From positions 4,578 to 68,577 of the forward strand of contig CAZSDV010000001.1 of assembly GCA_964605715.1 (NCBI GenBank): a stretch of 64,000 nt of DNA. The letters are read 5' to 3'. The notes beneath the pieces are model-generated. The model saw only the letters and a program-made list of their open reading frames with translations. It did no database searches and was not told the DNA's origin. This DNA comes from JAPUME01 sp964605715 (lineage in GTDB: Bacteria; Acidobacteriota; Terriglobia; UBA7540; JAPUME01). Both the position numbers and the translations under genes were made by a program. The first letter of the stretch is position 1; each line of letters begins with the position of its first letter. This document shows positions 16,319 through 25,087 of this stretch, one piece after another.

Positions 16319-19144
16319 ATGAGAAAAATTTATTTTGTGACGTCTGCATTTTTTTTAACGGTAACAATCCTGACAGGGGCAGTTTTTCTCACGGGTCAAG
16401 GGAGATCACGAACCGGTTCCGCGGACGTAGAAAGTTTCTGGACCCCAGAAGGGTTTAAGGTGGAAATCGCGGCCACCCCCGAAAAGACGGGCTCACTGAT
16501 TGCTATGACTTTTGATTCTCGTGGCCGGCCAGTTGTTTCTCGCGAGAAGGGGCCGGTTATGATTTTGGAAGACCGAGACCGTGACGGGCAATATGAAACC
16601 TTTCTAACCTTCACCGATAAGGTGAAAAACTGCCATGGGCTTTGCTTTGTCGGGAATGTTCTATATGCGGTCGGGGATGGCCCTCAAGGGACAGCACTTT
16701 ATCGTATTACAGATAGCGACGGTGACAGCCAGGGAGATGTAGTTGAGGTAGTTGGTAGGTTGAAAGGGAGAATGGGGGAGCACGGCCCGCATGCACTCCT
16801 TGTGGGTCCCGAGGGTTTACTTTACATCGTAATCGGAAACCACGCGGGAGTTGCGGAGACGCCTGATCCCCTTTCGCCGCACCGAGGCTATGAGGAAGAT
16901 GTTTTACTGCCCCGCTATTTTGACCCTAACGGCCACGCACGATCAAAACGTGCTCCCGGTGCAACTATTTTTCGGCTGGATTTCGAGGGTAATAAATGGC
17001 AATTAGTGGCCGGTGGTTGGCGCAACCCTTACGATGCAGGTTTTAACCTGGCCGGAGAACTGTTCACTTTTGACGCAGATATGGAATGGGACCTGGGCCT
17101 TCCTTGGTTTCGTCCAGTCCGTACGCACCATGTTGTGCCGGGGGGAGATTACGGTTGGCGAACGGGTTCGGGTAAGTGGCCGGACTACTTTCCTGATAGT
17201 CTCCCTGCGATGACCGACATTGGGCGCGGATCACCAGTTGGCGTGGAATTCTACCTTCACCATGTTTACCCTAAGAAATATCATGGAGCATTTCTGCTTG
17301 GGGACTGGTCACGCGGGCGTATTTATGCTGGACTCCATCGAAGAGTGGGCGCAACCTATGAGGAAAATGTTGAGGAATTAGTGGTAGGCCGGCCTATCAA
17401 CGTCACGGATTTGGAGGTTGGGCCAGATGGGTTTGTTTATTACACCACAGGCGGCCGTAATTCACAGGGCGGACTCTACCGCATTTCATACAGCGGGCCC
17501 CAAACAAAGCCCCGTGTTGCTTTCGAAGGAGTTGAGGCTGCACTTGCACAGCCTCAACCTCGCTCAGCTTGGGGAAGGACTCGAATTGGCCAGTTAAAGA
17601 ACAAACTGGGGCCAGAATGGGGCACAGGACTTTTAAAAAAGATCCAGGATGGTAGGGCTAATGCCATCGATCGGGTGAGAGCCCTCGAGTTACTTCAAGT
17701 GCATGGTCCAGCACCCGATCTTGAATTACTCGTTGAGCTCAGCCGGGATCCGCAGACGGACGTGCGCGCGGCAGCGACTCTATACCTAGGGTTGCACACT
17801 AATTCCCAGTCAAAAAAAGCGCTTCTTGCACGGTTGGCCGACTCCGAGGCATTTGTCCAGAGGCGTGCCTGCGAAGCGCTAGTCCGGGCGCATATTAACC
17901 CGACCACAGAACTTGATGCCTCCTTTATTGATTCGCTCTGGCCTTTGTTGGGGCATTCGGAACGTTTTGTGCGCTATTCAGCCCGCGAGCTTCTGGAGCG
18001 CACGAATAGGAATCTTTGGAGAGATCGGGCTCTCAAAGAGGAAGACACAGGAACCGCGATCATAAGCCTGCTGGCTCTGGTTCAAACTATTTCTGGAACC
18101 TGGGACATGGATGAGCTCCTTTCGCGAGAGCACAAGCTACTTCAATCTGATCTCTCGGATGATGAATTATTGCGATTAATGCGCATAATTCAACTCTCTT
18201 TTATTCGAAGTGAAGGAGTTCGGTGGACTAAGCTTATCGATCCGATGGGCCAGAACCTACTTGATCGTTTCCCGAGCGGAGATTGGCGTCTAAATCGGGA
18301 GTTGGCAAGGACGCTTGCATATCTTCAGGTACCTGGAACTGTCGAAAAACTCCTAGAGGCTATATCGCGCGAGACCAACGACCGTGAGCAAGCGATCTTT
18401 TATGCTTACTGTCTGAGGACAATTTCCCAGGGTTGGAGTCGAGAGCAACGGGAGCTTTTCATCCGCTGGTTTGAGAAAACCCAGAAGGAAGACTGGAGAG
18501 GGGGGTTCAGCTTCTCCGGGTTTCTTGAGGCGATGTGGACTACTTGGCTGGAAAGCTTACCTGAGGACGAAAAGAAAGCCGCGATGACGCGCCTACCGAA
18601 GCTTTCTCCGGTATTGGCAGCCGGACAAACAAAACGGATTCCAACTTTTTCTAAGAGCGGCTGGACTCAGAAGCTTAGCGAGCAAGAATTAACTGAATTC
18701 TTAATCTGGGACCCTATGGCCTACCGGGGCTCGGCTGAAAGAGGAAAGCTAGCCTATCAGAAAGCTTTTTGTGATAGCTGCCATCGGCTGGGGGACGTGG
18801 GCTCAGAAGCTGGCCCGGACTTGACAACGGTTGGAATGCGTTTTAGCCGTGAAGATCTGATCCAGGCAATCCTTTTTCCATCTCGCACAGTCTCCGATCT
18901 TTGGAGCACTATTGATGTGACTGTTCGGGATGGCAGTTCCTATCTGGGTACCGTTACGAATGAAGATGCACAGGCCCTGGTTCTCCAGCAGATGGGTGGC
19001 CCGCGGGTCCATATTTCCAAGCGGGACATCGTTAAGAGGCAAGTTTCAGAGAAATCTTCCATGCCGGAAGGGCTGCTAAACATTTTGACGTCACGAGAAG
19101 TTTGGGACCTCTTTGCCTATTTAGAGAAGGGATCCTCACGGTAG
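16319..19144 (+). CDS. Exported PVC-type heme-binding dehydrogenase-like protein with HEAT repeats
   Basis: This is a 941-aa protein with an N-terminal signal peptide (about 1-26). Residues of roughly 40-390 form a beta-propeller of the PQQ/glucose-dehydrogenase-like type, beginning FWTPEGFKVEIAATPE and containing DRDRDGQYETF and WRNPYDAGF segments. A helical HEAT-like region (about 440-740) follows. The C-terminal cytochrome c-like domain has the heme motif CDSCH at 818-822. The architecture matches the large proteins first named in Planctomycetes/Verrucomicrobia and also common in Acidobacteriota. It could carry electrons from periplasmic sugar oxidation. The distal heme ligand and the true substrate are not established. 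Confidence 0.8.
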   Translation: MRKIYFVTSAFFLTVTILTGAVFLTGQGRSRTGSADVESFWTPEGFKVEIAATPEKTGSLIAMTFDSRGRPVVSREKGPVMILEDRDRDGQYETFLTFTDKVKNCHGLCFVGNVLYAVGDGPQGTALYRITDSDGDSQGDVVEVVGRLKGRMGEHGPHALLVGPEGLLYIVIGNHAGVAETPDPLSPHRGYEEDVLLPRYFDPNGHARSKRAPGATIFRLDFEGNKWQLVAGGWRNPYDAGFNLAGELFTFDADMEWDLGLPWFRPVRTHHVVPGGDYGWRTGSGKWPDYFPDSLPAMTDIGRGSPVGVEFYLHHVYPKKYHGAFLLGDWSRGRIYAGLHRRVGATYEENVEELVVGRPINVTDLEVGPDGFVYYTTGGRNSQGGLYRISYSGPQTKPRVAFEGVEAALAQPQPRSAWGRTRIGQLKNKLGPEWGTGLLKKIQDGRANAIDRVRALELLQVHGPAPDLELLVELSRDPQTDVRAAATLYLGLHTNSQSKKALLARLADSEAFVQRRACEALVRAHINPTTELDASFIDSLWPLLGHSERFVRYSARELLERTNRNLWRDRALKEEDTGTAIISLLALVQTISGTWDMDELLSREHKLLQSDLSDDELLRLMRIIQLSFIRSEGVRWTKLIDPMGQNLLDRFPSGDWRLNRELARTLAYLQVPGTVEKLLEAISRETNDREQAIFYAYCLRTISQGWSREQRELFIRWFEKTQKEDWRGGFSFSGFLEAMWTTWLESLPEDEKKAAMTRLPKLSPVLAAGQTKRIPTFSKSGWTQKLSEQELTEFLIWDPMAYRGSAERGKLAYQKAFCDSCHRLGDVGSEAGPDLTTVGMRFSREDLIQAILFPSRTVSDLWSTIDVTVRDGSSYLGTVTNEDAQALVLQQMGGPRVHISKRDIVKRQVSEKSSMPEGLLNILTSREVWDLFAYLEKGSSR

Positions 19145-19232
19145 CTAGTATCTCAGCTGAACGTGCCAGATCATAGATTGGGCTGGAAGAAGCCATCTAT
19201 TTCGATTGATCCAAAAGAGGAGGGAGCTTGAT

Positions 19233-19880
19233 ATGGTGAGATTGTTCAATGCGAGGTACAAGTGCAGTTCTGGTTTTCTTAAGGGTTGCCTATCTTTGGT
19301 TTGTGTTTTAGCGGTGGTAGTAATTTTGGCTGCACCACTCAAGAGCCAATCTGAATGGCAGACGATCTTTAATGGAAAAGATTTTACGGGCTGGCGAGGA
19401 CAACCGGACCTTTGGTCCATCGAGGATGGTGTAATTGTGGGCCGCACCGATGGAAAAATTCCCCGCAATGAGTTCCTTTCTACGGTAAAAAAGTATCGTA
19501 ACTTTGTTCTTCGCTTGAAAGTACTTTTGGTAAAGGGTGAAGGTAATAGCGGAATTCAGTATCGCAGCGAGTACAATAACGGCGGTGTCAGCGGCTACCA
19601 GGCTGACCTCGCTGACGGGTGGTGGGGTGTTCTCTACGAAGAAAATGGTCGAGGCATCCTGTACAAGCCTGACCCTCAAAAACTGAGGGTTAACCGCACT
19701 GGCTGGAATGAATATGAAATCATGGCCGACGGTGACCATCTTCAAACACGCTTGAATGGGTTGGTAATTTTAGATATTCGAGACACCCAGGCAGCAGAAG
19801 GGATCTTCGCACTTCAGGTACACAAAGGTCCGCCCATGGAAGTGCGCTTTAAAGATCTGTTGGTTAAGGAATTAAACTAA
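19233..19880 (+). CDS. DUF1080 / 3-keto-disaccharide hydrolase-like protein
   Basis: This is a 215-aa exported protein with one hydrophobic N-terminal segment (about 16-35) followed by a concanavalin-like beta-sandwich of the DUF1080 family. The family landmarks are visible: IFNGKDFTGWRG, WSIEDGVIVG, GNSGIQYRSE, and the late NRTGWNEYEI and VRFKDLLVKEL. Some DUF1080 members hydrolyse 3-keto-glycosides made by Gfo/Idh/MocA-type or flavin oxidoreductases. ATG 19233 has a GAGGAGGG ribosome-binding site at good spacing and gives a normal signal segment; an in-frame TTG at 19206 is less likely. It sits between the heme protein and a TonB receptor. Confidence 0.85.
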   Translation: MVRLFNARYKCSSGFLKGCLSLVCVLAVVVILAAPLKSQSEWQTIFNGKDFTGWRGQPDLWSIEDGVIVGRTDGKIPRNEFLSTVKKYRNFVLRLKVLLVKGEGNSGIQYRSEYNNGGVSGYQADLADGWWGVLYEENGRGILYKPDPQKLRVNRTGWNEYEIMADGDHLQTRLNGLVILDIRDTQAAEGIFALQVHKGPPMEVRFKDLLVKELN

Positions 19881-19920
19881 GCACTTCCTTCTTGGTGGTT
19901 TCTCAAGCCCCATTAAAACC

Positions 19921-22900
19921 ATGAGCCTTTCATCAATAATTCGGCTCGTCTTTACACTTTCTATTTTTTTCCTCGTTTGTTTTCCGGTGGAGCAAGCTCG
20001 TGCACAGTCAGCTACGGCAACTCTTTTTGGGAGAGTTGTGGACCAGGCTGGAGCCTTTCTGCCAGGTGTTCAAATCCGAATTACGAAGGAAGAGACAAGT
20101 ATTAGTCGAACCGGAACCACTGGACCAGAGGGACGCTTCGTTTTCCCACTAATGAATCCAGGTACTTACTCTGCTGTAGCCGTTCTTCGTGGTTTTCAAA
20201 CCGGAATTATTAAGGGAATCTGGTTGAACGTTGGTGAAATTGCTTCTGTCGAATTCGAACTGAAGGTTGGGAGTACCCAGGAAGAAATTACAGTTATTGC
20301 TGCACGCACTTTAGTGGAGGTAGAAACTGTTGAACGAGGATCAATTGTCCAGGGAGAAGAAATACTCAGCTTGCCCCTTAATCGGCGGCAATATCTGGAA
20401 CTGTCCTTACTTAGTCCGGGTGCTGTTCCACCGGCAGCAGGTTCCCGCCTCTCGATACAGGCGAACAGCAGCGTAAACGTAAGTGGCGCACGCGAGGCAT
20501 CGAATAATTTCCTCTTAGATGGCGTAGATAATAACGATCTATTTATAAACCGGATGGTTGTTAATCCTTCAGTGGACGCCATACAAGAGTTCAGAATCCA
20601 TTCAGCGAATTATGATGCCGAGTACGGCCGGAGTGGTGGTGCGCAGGTTAATGTGGTTACAAAATCTGGCACAAACAACTTCCATGGTTCTGCTTACGAA
20701 TTTTTCCGTAATTCACGCCTTGATCAACCCAATTTTTTTGCCCCCCAAAATGAGATAATTCCACGGTTCCAGCGTAACCAATTTGGGGGAAACTTGGGCG
20801 GACCATTAACCAAGGATCAAACTTTTTTCTTTTTTAATTTTGAAGGAGTGCGCACACGCCGAGCAGAAAGCCGCTTGGCCAGCGTACCAACTGAGCTGGA
20901 GAAAGCCGGTGACTTCTCCCAGTCTGGCTTAACTATACTTGATCCGTTAACAGGGATTCCTTTCTCCGGAAACCGGATACCTGAGGCTCGCATCCACCCC
21001 GTTGGCAGAAATCTAGCAGCGTTATACCCTAGTCCGAATCGTAATGTGGCAGGAGCAAATTTCCTTGCCTCGCCGGTAGGCACAGAAAACAGCACTCAGT
21101 TTAACCTGCGCCTAGACCGTGCGTTCGGCCCAAAAAACCATTTCTTTTCGCGGTATAGCTTAATTGATGACTTTGATTTTGACCCTTTCACATCTAAAAA
21201 GGTCAACGTCCCAGGTTTCGGGACCAACACTCTAGATAAAGGTCAGAATCTAGCAATTAGCGATACGCACGTGATTAGCCCTAGAGTGCTTAATGATTTC
21301 CGTTTCGGTTTTAACCGTCTGCGCCGTGAGGTGTTTCCTCAGAACCAAGGACGCAGTGTTCTGGGAGATCTTGGGATCACAGGCCTCGATGTGCCCGTGC
21401 GCGACCAGGGGTTCCCATCATTGGTTCTGGCGGGCTACGAACAGCTTGGGGATGATCCAAATCTCCCTTTGGCTCGTGTAACCAGCACCTATCACTTTTC
21501 CGAGAGTATAAGTCTCCATCAGGGACCACATTTCCTGAAAGGCGGTTTTGAATTTCGACATTACCGACAGGATGGGTTTAATGACTTATTCGGACGGGGG
21601 CAATTGAATTTTCAGCCCATTTTTTCTGGGGACTCCTTGGCAGATCTGCTACTCGGATTTCCTGCAATGAGTATCTCCGCTGTGAATGATAATCCACAGG
21701 CTTTGCGTACCACGGCCTACAATTTTTTTTTCCAGGACCATTGGAAAATCCATCCACGTCTTTCATTGAGTATAGGGATGCGGTACGAGCTCAACACACC
21801 TCCGGTAGATGCCCATGATCGTCTATTGGTGTTTAATGTGGAAACACAAAGCCTGATGCATGTCGGTAAAAATGGAGTACCTCGAGCCGGGTTTAATTCT
21901 GACCGCAACAATCTTGCCCCTCGCATTGGATTCAGTTGGGATCCTCACGGCCAAGGTAAGATGGTTTTTCGGGGTGCCTACGGCATTTTTTATGATAGTG
22001 GGACCCTGGTCGAAAATTCTGCCCTCTACTTTAATCCACCTTTTTTCCAGTTAAATCTTTTCTTCCCTGGAAGTACTGGGCCGTTCACCTTAGATGATCC
22101 CTTTCCTAGTACGCAGGCATTTTCTCCTGCTCCGAGCCCTATTACCCTAGCTCGGGATTTTTGCACTTCCTATATGCAGCAGTGGAGTTTTGGTATCCAA
22201 AATGAATTGGTAAAGGGGATTCTTTTTGAAATGGATTACGTTGGCTCCAAGGGAACAGGATTAGTGATGAAGCGAAACTTAAACCAACCTTTGCCTGGGC
22301 CAGGAGATCTTGCTCCGCGGCGCCCGTTTCCTGAATTTAACGATATTTTGATTATCGAGTCAGCTGCTTCTTCTATCTATCATGCCCTTCAAGCCAGAGT
22401 AAGGAAGCACTATTCGGGCGGGCTGTATTTTTCTGCGGCCTATACATTTTCGAAATCAATCGACAATGCTTCGGCATTTCTTGAAAGCCAGGGTGACGGC
22501 AATACACCTCAGGACAGCTGGAATACTCGAGCAGAGAGAAGCCTTTCGAACTTTGACCTCCGGCACCGCCTGGCTATTAGCCTGGTTTATGATATACCCC
22601 TCGGGCCGCATGGCCGCTGGTTGATGGGGAAAAGCGGTTTTTTCCCTGCTCTTGCTAGGAACTGGCAGGCGAGCACTATTTTTTCAGCACGATCTGGGCA
22701 ACCCTTTACTCCGCGGCTCACTACTGACAATAGTAATACCGGGAATGTGGGAGGATTTTTTGCTCATGACCGGCCGAACTTGGTTGGTGATGCCCGGTTG
22801 ACGAATCCAACTCCTGAGGAATTTTTTAATGTGGATGCATTTGAAATTCCGGATCCATTTAACTTTGGAAACTCAGGGCGAAACATTCTCATTGGCCCAA

Positions 22901-23106
22901 ATTACTCCACCTTAGACCTTGCGTTCACAAGAAAATTTCACGTTTGGGAGGAAGTGAACTTTCAGTTCAGAGCAGAGTTTTTCAATTTTTTAAATCGGAC
23001 CAACTTTGGTTTGCCAGAAAGCTTCGTGGACCGGCCGACATTTGGAAAAATAACTTACGCTGGCCCTGCCCGCCAGATTCAATTTGGATTGAAGATTTTG
23101 TTTTAG
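19921..23106 (+). CDS. TonB-dependent receptor, carboxypeptidase-regulatory (Oar-like) type
   Basis: This is a 1061-aa outer-membrane transporter. A signal peptide ends near ARAQS (about 28). Then come a carboxypeptidase D regulatory-like Ig domain (about 33-115), a TonB plug (about 135-245, with the NNFLLDGVDNND and GRSGGAQVNVVTKSGTN segments) and a long beta-barrel ending in the terminal aromatic QFGLKILF, as outer-membrane proteins do. This architecture is expanded in Acidobacteriota. Its place after the sugar-oxidation genes suggests it imports the oligosaccharide or glycoside they use, though no SusD partner is present. It begins 40 bp after the DUF1080 gene. Confidence 0.9.
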   Translation: MSLSSIIRLVFTLSIFFLVCFPVEQARAQSATATLFGRVVDQAGAFLPGVQIRITKEETSISRTGTTGPEGRFVFPLMNPGTYSAVAVLRGFQTGIIKGIWLNVGEIASVEFELKVGSTQEEITVIAARTLVEVETVERGSIVQGEEILSLPLNRRQYLELSLLSPGAVPPAAGSRLSIQANSSVNVSGAREASNNFLLDGVDNNDLFINRMVVNPSVDAIQEFRIHSANYDAEYGRSGGAQVNVVTKSGTNNFHGSAYEFFRNSRLDQPNFFAPQNEIIPRFQRNQFGGNLGGPLTKDQTFFFFNFEGVRTRRAESRLASVPTELEKAGDFSQSGLTILDPLTGIPFSGNRIPEARIHPVGRNLAALYPSPNRNVAGANFLASPVGTENSTQFNLRLDRAFGPKNHFFSRYSLIDDFDFDPFTSKKVNVPGFGTNTLDKGQNLAISDTHVISPRVLNDFRFGFNRLRREVFPQNQGRSVLGDLGITGLDVPVRDQGFPSLVLAGYEQLGDDPNLPLARVTSTYHFSESISLHQGPHFLKGGFEFRHYRQDGFNDLFGRGQLNFQPIFSGDSLADLLLGFPAMSISAVNDNPQALRTTAYNFFFQDHWKIHPRLSLSIGMRYELNTPPVDAHDRLLVFNVETQSLMHVGKNGVPRAGFNSDRNNLAPRIGFSWDPHGQGKMVFRGAYGIFYDSGTLVENSALYFNPPFFQLNLFFPGSTGPFTLDDPFPSTQAFSPAPSPITLARDFCTSYMQQWSFGIQNELVKGILFEMDYVGSKGTGLVMKRNLNQPLPGPGDLAPRRPFPEFNDILIIESAASSIYHALQARVRKHYSGGLYFSAAYTFSKSIDNASAFLESQGDGNTPQDSWNTRAERSLSNFDLRHRLAISLVYDIPLGPHGRWLMGKSGFFPALARNWQASTIFSARSGQPFTPRLTTDNSNTGNVGGFFAHDRPNLVGDARLTNPTPEEFFNVDAFEIPDPFNFGNSGRNILIGPNYSTLDLAFTRKFHVWEEVNFQFRAEFFNFLNRTNFGLPESFVDRPTFGKITYAGPARQIQFGLKILF

Positions 23107-23791
23107 TCCGCATCCGCAATGCGATCATAAGAAGACGTGGAGTACAAGTGTTAGCGGTGGTCGGCAGCCTTGTGGTGCTAGTGGTCACGGTCCATTTCTA
23201 CGTGGTTTTAGATGAAAAGATTCTGTGGAATGTGATGCTGGGGATGATAGGAGTTTTGGGAATTGTAGCACCACTTTTAGTTTACCGGGCGAATCCTAGA
23301 AAATCTGGTTTTCCTCTTTTCGAACTCCTTTGCTGTGGCTTGGGTTTGAAGCATTGATTATTTTTTTATCTGCCTACCCTCACTGACGGCCACCTTATTT
23401 GTAAATTGCTTTCGAGACCGGAGCGAAACCCAGGTCATGCTAGCAGCCGTATTGAGGCGGAAAGTCCAGGAAAATTATTTTTTCATGAAGACCTACTCGG
23501 TAACCTTGGCCACGCCAATTGCTGACCTCCCACAGGTTTTTGCTTATGTGGACCATGATACTTTCCAAGGAACTAGCAAGGGAGATTGGACCCGGTTAAG
23601 TTTAAAGAGGGGACGGCTGGGGATACGTTGGGTTTTTGATGTTGCACCGCATGTCCCATAAAACATAACCCTCTTAAATTTCACTCCCTGATAGTCGGCT
23701 TCTCCTTTACGCCAATAATAAAATTCCCCCAAGAATTTCCATTTGTTTAAAGCTCTTTGGATTTAAGGGGCGAGGTTCATTGAGGAAATAC
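23107..23791 (+). pseudogene. Decayed stretch with membrane-protein remnant
   Basis: 685 bp with no intact gene. Immediately after the TonB receptor stop one frame encodes about 80 codons with two hydrophobic helices and the tail SGFPLFELLCCGLGLKH, ending at 23357, but no good start codon or ribosome-binding site precedes it. A second frame (23437-23661, 74 codons) starts at an ATG without clear similarity to anything I know. The pattern fits a frameshifted, decayed membrane protein, perhaps of the polysaccharide-polymerase kind, but that assignment is weak. No hairpin or RNA gene was seen. Confidence 0.3.
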
Positions 23792-24754
23792 CTAATTCAG
23801 TGTACCGGAGCAACTTGACCCGTTTCCTGCTGTGCAGCCATAGCAGTGGTTCCCAGTAAAAATTTTCCGGCGCGCGAGCAAAAAGTGGTCGAAGTCGCGG
23901 ATGTGGCGAGGTAGACCATCAATGACTGGCATTTCAAGCATCTGGTTGAAGTCGCAGTCGTAAAGCGTTCCATCCCAACCAACGCTGATTAAGGACTGGC
24001 ACATGATGTTGCCCACCGTGGCGGGGTTAAATTTTTCGAGCAGCAGTTCCATATACTGGGTATAGGCACCTTGGCGGTTGAGATCTTTAAGAAAACGATT
24101 GATGGGCATATTGGTGATAGCATAAAGCCGATTGAACTCAATGCCGAACTCATTACGCAGATGGCTTTTATAATCTTTTTCTAGATCTTTTTGTGGAGGG
24201 GGTAGTGTAGCACCAAGAGGGTTGTACACTAGATTTAGAATTAGTCCGCTATCCGGATGTCCATAGCCGAGGCGATTCAGCCACTGCAGGGCTTCTACAC
24301 TTTTATTGAATACTCCTAGTCCCCGCTGCGCATCAACGTTAACCTCTGTGTAACAAGGGAGAGAGGCGATTACTTCCACTTTTTGTTCGGCTAAAAATTC
24401 CGGAAGGTGACCCTTCCCCTTTTCGTAAAAGACAGTCAGGTTTGAGCGGTCCATAACATGTACAGGTGGGTGGAGGGCGCGAGCTTTGGTGGTAAGGTAC
24501 TCGAAATTCGGGTTGAGCTCTGGAGCTCCTCCAGTAATGTCAATTTTAGTGAATGAATGACGTTTCAGGACGTCAGCGACCAACTCTGCTGTTTCCCGTG
24601 TCATTACTTCCGTTCGAGTGGGCCCTGCGTCGACGTGGCAATGGCGGCAGGTTTGGTTACAAAGCTTTCCTACGTTAATTTGCAGGGTATCAAGGGTAAC
24701 GGCCTGCAGTGGGGCTCGGTTTACCTGCTGAAGTTTATCTTGGAAATTGATCAT
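23792..24754 (-). CDS. arsS: Arsenosugar biosynthesis radical SAM protein ArsS-like
   Basis: This is a 320-aa radical-SAM enzyme. The cluster motif CNQTCRHCH (C32, C36, C39) is followed by VDAGPTRTE and DITGGAPELNPNFEYL, which are typical of the ArsS family, and the C-terminal DUF3641-like part has the cysteine-rich end NHCYGCTAGNGSSCSG. Family members act in making arsenosugars or related organoarsenicals from methylated arsenic and SAM. No arsM methyltransferase or arsR regulator lies next to it in this window, so its partner must be elsewhere or its role differs. It would need the Fe-S assembly system. The start is ATG on the complement at 24754. Confidence 0.88.
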   Translation of the reverse strand: MINFQDKLQQVNRAPLQAVTLDTLQINVGKLCNQTCRHCHVDAGPTRTEVMTRETAELVADVLKRHSFTKIDITGGAPELNPNFEYLTTKARALHPPVHVMDRSNLTVFYEKGKGHLPEFLAEQKVEVIASLPCYTEVNVDAQRGLGVFNKSVEALQWLNRLGYGHPDSGLILNLVYNPLGATLPPPQKDLEKDYKSHLRNEFGIEFNRLYAITNMPINRFLKDLNRQGAYTQYMELLLEKFNPATVGNIMCQSLISVGWDGTLYDCDFNQMLEMPVIDGLPRHIRDFDHFLLARRKIFTGNHCYGCTAGNGSSCSGTLN

Positions 24755-25087
24755 AAGTGATTGCGGATTCTATTCCTCGAGCAAATAGAAGGTGGGCAGT
24801 AGAGTTTACCCGGCCGTAGATTTTCCTACCAGCACTCCATTGTGATGAAGAATTACATTCTGCGATCAAAGAAATCCTGTTTTAATCAGGTATTTAGTAT
24901 TTGTGGTCTCAGTTTTTTATTCTATCAGACTATCTATATTTTAACCGATCCGGGAAGAGGGTAAAAGTAGAAGGTGCAATTTTGCAAGCACGCCTTAGCA
25001 GGTCGTCTTGTTACGGCCAAAAGGTTTGTGTAACAGAATGCCATAGCTTTGCTTCTTGATGATTTAGGAGGGTATAATTCCGGTAGA
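24755..25087. other. Intergenic region between arsS and the VWFA gene
   Basis: A 333-bp divergent promoter region. It is AT-rich around 24870-24945, and an AGGAGG at 25067-25072 stands 15 bp before the chosen ATG at 25088. I see no clear -35/-10 pair, RNA gene or terminator in it. Confidence 0.4.

Noticed and set aside
22944..23106. Frame overlapping the end of the TonB receptor gene
   Set aside because: The 5' part is an out-of-frame shadow of the receptor; only the part after 23106 might be a remnant of another gene, and this is listed separately.
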